64,000 nt of DNA, taken from contig AJFK01001064.1 of NCBI GenBank assembly GCA_000467715.1, positions 62,001 to 126,000 on the forward strand. The letters are read 5' to 3'. The notes under the pieces are model-generated. The model searched no databases and had not been told where the DNA came from. It saw nothing but the letters and a program-made list of their open reading frames with translations. How positions within the stretch are numbered: the stretch's first letter is position 1; the number at the start of each line of letters is the position of its first letter. Positions 59,412-64,000 of the stretch are shown here, in pieces. A program made the position numbers and the translations under genes. The DNA comes from Hysterium pulicare CBS 123377 (lineage: Eukaryota; Ascomycota; Dothideomycetes; Hysteriales; Hysteriaceae).

Positions 59412-60464
59412 TTTTGAACATGAGTGAGGTTAGTTGGCCAGTACAGAGTGGTATACTTGATGTCATGGGGATTGCGTGACTTTATAGGACGTCGTGGCTT
59501 AGAGGACTGTAGAATTAGGCTGAAGGATTGAGGCTGTGCAGTCTGCGGAGTTGATTGATTCATCTGAGAAGATTTCCTTCTTTAACGGATTTCGAAAAGA
59601 TCGATTTCCATGGGAGAGGATCTCCTTTTGAAAGGCTTTCCTTCTTTAACGATTTTCGAAAAGATCGGTTTCCCTTTTAAGCAGATTTTCATGCTAGACA
59701 CTCAGGTTCTGAGACTCTGTGCCTCTAAAACGGTTTCCGAGCGAGACGAATATCTTCTCAGAAGCATTCTTTCTAGCACAGCTTCTCAAGGATTTCAATA
59801 AATGGCGAAGAAGGAACTCTTCGTAGAAGCAATGCTTCTAGCAAGTTTTGTCAAAGATTGGAACTGCTGCTTGATTGTTTTCTCCCACATTACCCTGGAT
59901 CTACTTACTCCTTACGTTTTGCTAACCTATACGCCAGGTTCAGAGCTTTACCTTTGACTTTATTGGGAGATGAGAAACGGGACCGGGACCGGAGTTGGAG
60001 GCACATTACACGGATCTTTCTCCATGGCATTGATTTAATCTTGTTACTCGTGAGCGACACAAGTTGATTAAGTGGGGATTTTTTTGACTTCTGAGGAAAA
60101 GGAGAGGCGGTATAAGCGTAGGTGATCGATTTGGTCCTTGTACGGAAAGGTCATTCTCATAGTATGCCTGGGCTTCAAAGAATAATTGAGACAAGTGAAG
60201 ATAGGCTCAGACTTAGCTCATCTAACATTGATCCGTTTACTATAATTTAAAGAGTTATTGAGATGAGCAAACGTCCTCTTTAACTTGGCTTATGGTCCGG
60301 GACGAAGGTTAGACGATTTAAAAGGCAGAAATATACCCACCTATACAAACCTCATGGCCAGACTGAATCCCGGGAGGTAAAAAGAAACTTTGAAGTAAAG
60401 GAAACATAAATACGAACTCGATCTCGAATCCTTCAACACGCCCTGAACCGATCTTGATGATCTC
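59412..60464. other. intergenic with repeat tract
   Basis: Contains the tandem and palindromic repeat listed separately; the remainder (59840-60464) holds no recognised feature. Confidence 0.5.
59573..59840. repeat. tandem repeat with GAAGCANTGCTTC palindrome
   Basis: Two units starting near 59573 and 59637 share TTTCCTTCTTTAACG and TTTCGAAAAGATCG, about 64 bp apart. They are followed by diverged units with TTCTCAGAAGCATTCTTTCT, and the perfect palindrome GAAGCAATGCTTC at 59826-59838, then GTCAAAGATTGG. Core, period and trailing AAAGATT match the tract at 17520-17765. Confidence 0.65.
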
Positions 60465-61254
60465 TCAAGCCGTCTTCAAGTACCTCTCCCACTCCTCCTT
60501 CGACGTATACTTCTCCATCAAAGGCTTATACCCCATCACCTTCGCTCCAAAAGCAAACGCCCCCTGAATCTTCCACGGAACCCACCACCTCAACGGTCCC
60601 AAAATCCAAATCCTCGGAAACCACACAAGCGCAGTCGCGGAAGCATGTCTACACATTCATCAACCCCTTCACTGGAGAAAAGAAGTGTCACACTCACTGA
60701 CTCAACATTATCTGAAACGGATCTAATTTACTCTTCCCCTCACTAACATCACTAACGAACCAAAGCAAATTCTGGAAAAACAACCAATCCATCGGCTCCG
60801 GCACGTCGCTCGGATGCGCCCATACTAAGATCGTCGTATCCTCCTCCGCATCCGCACACGGCCAAAAGGTATGCGGCACCCACGGTTTGATCTGATAGTC
60901 GCCGTCCGCGGGTGTCCGGATCTTGTCGATAGCGGCGTAAGTCGAGGTCGTACCGACGCGACCAGAGAGAACGCTGAAGGTTTCGGATTGGTCGAAGTGG
61001 AGGTGCAGGGGTGGGGCTTGGGGGTGCAATTTCCCGGTTTTGCAGAGGGGGTGGGTGGATATGTAGGTTGCGCGCATTAGGACGCTGGGAAGAGTGAGTT
61101 CTGGGATAGGGGTGAGGGATGTTTGAGGTGGTACTCACGTGGCATTGCGAGAGGGATGGGGTTCGAGGAATTCGATGATGAAGGAGTTGGAGAAGAGGGA
61201 GATGGGGCCGGCGATTAGTTTCTCGTCCAAGGGGGTTCGTTGGCCCACAACCAT
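60465..61254 (-). CDS. cupin-domain protein
   Basis: Three exons on the minus strand (61254-61139, 61084-60698, 60648-60465) give 228 residues. The cupin motif 1 is complete: HLHFDQSETFSVLSGRVG, i.e. H-x-H-x4-E-x6-G. Motif 2 (YQIKPWVPHTFWPCADAEEDTTILVW) supplies the last metal-binding His. The C-terminal part after the cupin is helical and hydrophobic (ALVWFPRIWILGPLRWWVPW) and ends in a basic tail. Single-cupin proteins of this shape occur widely in ascomycetes, often beside secondary-metabolism genes, but none is nearby. Reaction unknown. The frame continues upstream of 61254 with other in-frame ATGs; the start was chosen to give a compact N-terminus. Confidence 0.85.
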
Positions 61255-61865
61255 TTTGTCAAAAAATAAATAATTAGGATGAAAAAGTGTATGCTCCGAT
61301 TCATTCAACTGAACAGGTTGGATATGAAGAGGTATAGACACGCCTTTTATGAAGTGAAAAATGGTCTCAGTCAACTCGAGAGACTAGTCCCGGAGTGAAA
61401 CGCTCTTCGGGAAAGCTTCTGAAAGAAGCATTAGAAACATGACGGATGCTTGAGTATTTGGGGTAGGTGTGAGCCTTGCCGCTTTGACTGTTGAAGCATT
61501 TCAGCTCTGCCTTCCCTACTACGCCGTACATTAGCTGTAGTTGGCTAGGGCTGACGGGTTACTCAGCAGTCCGGCCATTTTAGCCTCTGATCCATTCGTG
61601 AATATGGAGAGCTTCACATACAGATTCTGGTTGGTCATTTCATAGAGCTGTGCTGAGAGAGAAAGTGGTTGAATCATGGATACGTACTCGAAATCACTGA
61701 GGTATCCTTGTCGATAACGCGATACGGTAAAGTCGGCACGTGCTCTTTGATGCTGCGATACGTATTAAATGATGTTTGAAATTGAAGCTCTCCAGATTGG
61801 TATCTAATGGCAAAGAAAATCGAAAATGAGGCTTTATTCCCAAATTAGTCCGAAGTTTGTCCTTC
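61255..61865. other. intergenic, nothing recognised
   Basis: Promoter side of the cupin gene and 3' flank of the next gene. A GAAGC-type fragment (GAAAGCTTCTGAAAGAAGCATT) near 61410 resembles the dispersed palindromic repeat. Confidence 0.45.
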
Positions 61866-63764
61866 TCATTTCTTCAACGCAGCTTCAGGATCCTTCTGGA
61901 AACTCTTACACCAAGAAATCCACTCCGAAGCACCCTTCTTCATGATCCTCTTAACATCTTCCCGAGCGTCTCGGAGCTGCCACTGTTCGTCCTGTTCAGG
62001 CGTCAATTGCTCGATCTTCCCCTTGTTATCTTCTATCTCCAAATCTCTGCCTTCTCTCCTCTTGGGCTGCCACCCTATAGCTTCGAGAACCGCCGCTTCA
62101 TTCACGTCACTTGCGACCTCGTCCAGCTGTGGAAACATACTGAATTCTTTCCTCAGGCAACAGTGTTCTAAGTAATGTCGTAGTGTTTCGAGTTGATGAC
62201 TCTGCTGCATGCGTAGTGTGATGGCCTTATCTTTCTCCTTTCCCTTTCCCTTTCCCTTGGAAACTGTTTTCTGCTTCCCGAAATCTTCCTCATGATGTCC
62301 GCACGTGCATCCCTGAACCTCATGGACTTCTGGTTCTGGAGGCTGCTCTCCAAGTTGCAGTCCCTTCGTCATTCTCTTGCTGGTCATGGCGCCACGGATG
62401 GATGAGTGCGCCCATACAGCAGATACTTCCATTAGACCACCAAACGTAATTAGGAGAGAGGCATCTACGGCCGCGGCGAAAGGGAACAGAGTGGATGCAA
62501 CGACGGCGTCCCGACGAGATTTTTCGCGAGTGCGGAGGAGAGTATTCACGAATTCGGAGCGTATCTGTTCTGGACTTGAAGGTAGTGATGGCGGAAAGAC
62601 GAGCGTTAAGTCCTCTAGCTTTTTGGGTTTTGGGTTGGAAAGAGATGTGGTAGAGTCTTTTCGTTGTGGGACATCGATGCCAGCACCCATTACAGTAAGT
62701 GCGGACGCTGTAGAAGTAGGTGGGGAGCTCGGTGGAGAGTTTGGCGAGTTTGGCGAGTCGGTCGAAGGTGATGTCTCTTCAACCGTTGAAGTGATAGCGC
62801 CTTCAGATACTCGATCAAGGAACTCAAGATTCGATGTCTTTGTCAATGACACGCCCTTTCCTATCACAATTGTGGCTTTTGCCTTTATACCCTTCCACGT
62901 CGCTGCGGATGCTTTGCTCATTGTTGCTTTTCGTACGTCTTCTTGCCATTTTCTTTGCGTTTTGTGCCAGTGGCTTTCTTTTTCGCCAGGAGCCGGCTTG
63001 GAGAGAGGCGGAGGTGGCGGCGTATAGACCAAGAATCGATCTGGAATATCCTCTGCTTTTACTCCCTGTAGTCGTGGTTTAGGAAAAGGGATGAGATACG
63101 CTGTCAACTTTCCTGGTTCACGAGTATGCGTCAAGGTCTCTGTCGACGACACTAAGGTGATACTCGGGAAGCTTAGATTTGATTCGCGTCGTTCGGGAGA
63201 TGGAGACTGAATATCAAAACCGGCTTCTCTTGCCTTGGAGGAGCCAACAGTTTCTGGCGCTTGCGAAGATGCTGCTCGTGCTGTACTTGGGCGCGAATTT
63301 TGGCGTAACTGTAGCGGAGGTGGATATAAGTCTGGATCCTCTGGATTTTGTGGACTTGTTGCGGGACTACTAGAATTCGCTCTCGAATGGTTCCCACTCA
63401 GCCTACGGGGATTCCTTGGGGGAGGGGTTAAAGTTGGGATATGTGATTGCGAAGGTAGTGACAATTGCGGGCTATTTTCGCAGCTGTATTCAATCGGCGC
63501 AGTCTGTGGTGCATCTGCTACCGGCTCCTCATATGGTGGTGGTGGTTCATCGTGTATCTCTTCCGCGGGGTTATGATCGTGCATTCGCTCTATCGGATCG
63601 TGGCGGACTGTGTAATTCGGTGTAGGTTGCGCGGATGCATTCGAACGAACATCTAATGGATTTTCTTCATGCTGGTGAGAGAATTGGTCTTCATCACGCC
63701 TTAGATCTTGAGAAGAAACTGATCGCTCAAGGATTGCAGGCTCTGCTAATTGCGTTGAACTCAT
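61866..63764 (-). CDS. large, partly disordered fungal protein of unknown function
   Basis: One uninterrupted exon of 632 codons plus stop from ATG at 63764. The first third is disordered and Pro/Ser-rich with a PPPPYEEP motif, the kind of PY site bound by WW domains of Rsp5/Nedd4 ligases. The folded part begins about residue 220: GKLTAYLIPFPKPRLQGVKAEDIPDRFLVYTPPPPPLSKP, ESHWHKTQRKWQEDVRKA, and a helical hydrophobic piece (VVASTLFPFAAAVDASLLITFGGLMEVSAVWA). A Cys/His cluster (CTCGHH) and a KGKGKGKEKDK run follow, then a charged C-terminal helical region. The pattern is seen in conserved ascomycete proteins without assigned function. An upstream TTG-initiated extension is unlikely to be used. 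Confidence 0.82.
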   Translation of the reverse strand: MSSTQLAEPAILERSVSSQDLRRDEDQFSHQHEENPLDVRSNASAQPTPNYTVRHDPIERMHDHNPAEEIHDEPPPPYEEPVADAPQTAPIEYSCENSPQLSLPSQSHIPTLTPPPRNPRRLSGNHSRANSSSPATSPQNPEDPDLYPPPLQLRQNSRPSTARAASSQAPETVGSSKAREAGFDIQSPSPERRESNLSFPSITLVSSTETLTHTREPGKLTAYLIPFPKPRLQGVKAEDIPDRFLVYTPPPPPLSKPAPGEKESHWHKTQRKWQEDVRKATMSKASAATWKGIKAKATIVIGKGVSLTKTSNLEFLDRVSEGAITSTVEETSPSTDSPNSPNSPPSSPPTSTASALTVMGAGIDVPQRKDSTTSLSNPKPKKLEDLTLVFPPSLPSSPEQIRSEFVNTLLRTREKSRRDAVVASTLFPFAAAVDASLLITFGGLMEVSAVWAHSSIRGAMTSKRMTKGLQLGEQPPEPEVHEVQGCTCGHHEEDFGKQKTVSKGKGKGKEKDKAITLRMQQSHQLETLRHYLEHCCLRKEFSMFPQLDEVASDVNEAAVLEAIGWQPKRREGRDLEIEDNKGKIEQLTPEQDEQWQLRDAREDVKRIMKKGASEWISWCKSFQKDPEAALKK

Positions 63765-64000
63765 GACGTCGATTTTGAGAAAGGATTGGAGTGAGACAAT
63801 CTGAAGCAAAGGATGCGAGATCGCTCCCTTTATGTAGATGTAAGCTTCCTATTTTCCTACCAGGATGAATCCGATGGGGTAAACCATTAAAACCCATGCA
63901 CAAAGGTCTTTGGCTGCTTGTAGCCGTGCATCTGCGGTTAGGATTACGCATGCATTCTCTCGTAGAAGAAGGAAAGCGAGTGGATGCGAGCGTGTTCGCC
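63765..64000. other. promoter side of the last gene
   Basis: Upstream flank to the window edge; no feature recognised. Confidence 0.5.

Noticed and set aside
1-64000. CRISPR arrays, bacterial-type operons, retroelements or other virus-like elements
   Set aside because: No regularly spaced repeats of that kind, no reverse transcriptase, integrase, capsid or transposase motif, and gene structure is fungal throughout.

Overview
This window is nuclear DNA from a filamentous ascomycete. Genes are compact and cut by short GT-AG introns, mostly 48-90 nt, with CTAAC/CTAAT branch points. The set includes an AreA-type GATA regulator, Rec8, the DASH subunit Hsk3, a Las17/WASP homologue, Arp2/3 subunit 4 and Ubp6. 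The mix fits Pezizomycotina, and I would guess Leotiomycetes, but the sequence alone does not settle the class. I see no intact transposon, viral element or CRISPR array.

Layout. 0.6-5.2 kb: a Cys-rich single-pass surface protein, a histidine phosphatase and mitochondrial 2-methylcitrate dehydratase, all on the plus strand, followed by an AT-rich island. 5.8-8.0 kb (minus): an RRM protein whose middle exons are unresolved. 11.3-17.0 kb: ARPC4 (minus), then UBP6 and REC8 (plus). 17.2-19.4 kb: a repeat-rich stretch around a GIY-YIG-like orphan gene. A decayed paralogue of that gene lies at 32.8-34.0 kb. 21.3-22.3 kb: a small membrane protein and HSK3, divergently arranged. 22.4-27.0 kb: a long gene-poor stretch leading into AreA (27.0-29.9 kb). 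31.5-32.5 kb: a DJ-1 family protein. 35.2-37.3 kb: a 14-TM MFS pump (minus). 40.2-40.7 kb: a small coiled-coil protein, possibly BLOC-1. 41.7-46.4 kb: a secreted SGNH esterase (plus) converging on a ferric-reductase-type oxidoreductase (minus). 46.4-53.0 kb: gene-poor, with a broken proline-rich gene. 53.1-55.2 kb: LAS17. 56.6 kb: tRNA-Leu(CAA). 57.4-63.8 kb: four minus-strand genes (an acidic small protein, a His-rich tail-anchored protein, a cupin and a large disordered protein).

The stand-out observation is the tRNA-Leu(CAA) gene at 56635-56841. Besides the usual intron after position 37, it carries two extra insertions, one at the D-loop/D-stem boundary and one between the T-stem and T-loop. 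Both look exactly like spliceosomal introns: GT...CTAAC/CTAAT...AG, 52 and 49 nt. Removing all three inserts gives a tRNA with perfect or wobble pairing in every stem. The first insert contains a T6 run that should stop RNA polymerase III, so how this gene is expressed is an open question.

The genes are mostly independent housekeeping and regulatory loci. LAS17 and ARPC4 act together in actin nucleation, but the 41 kb between them is incidental. No biosynthetic gene cluster is evident.
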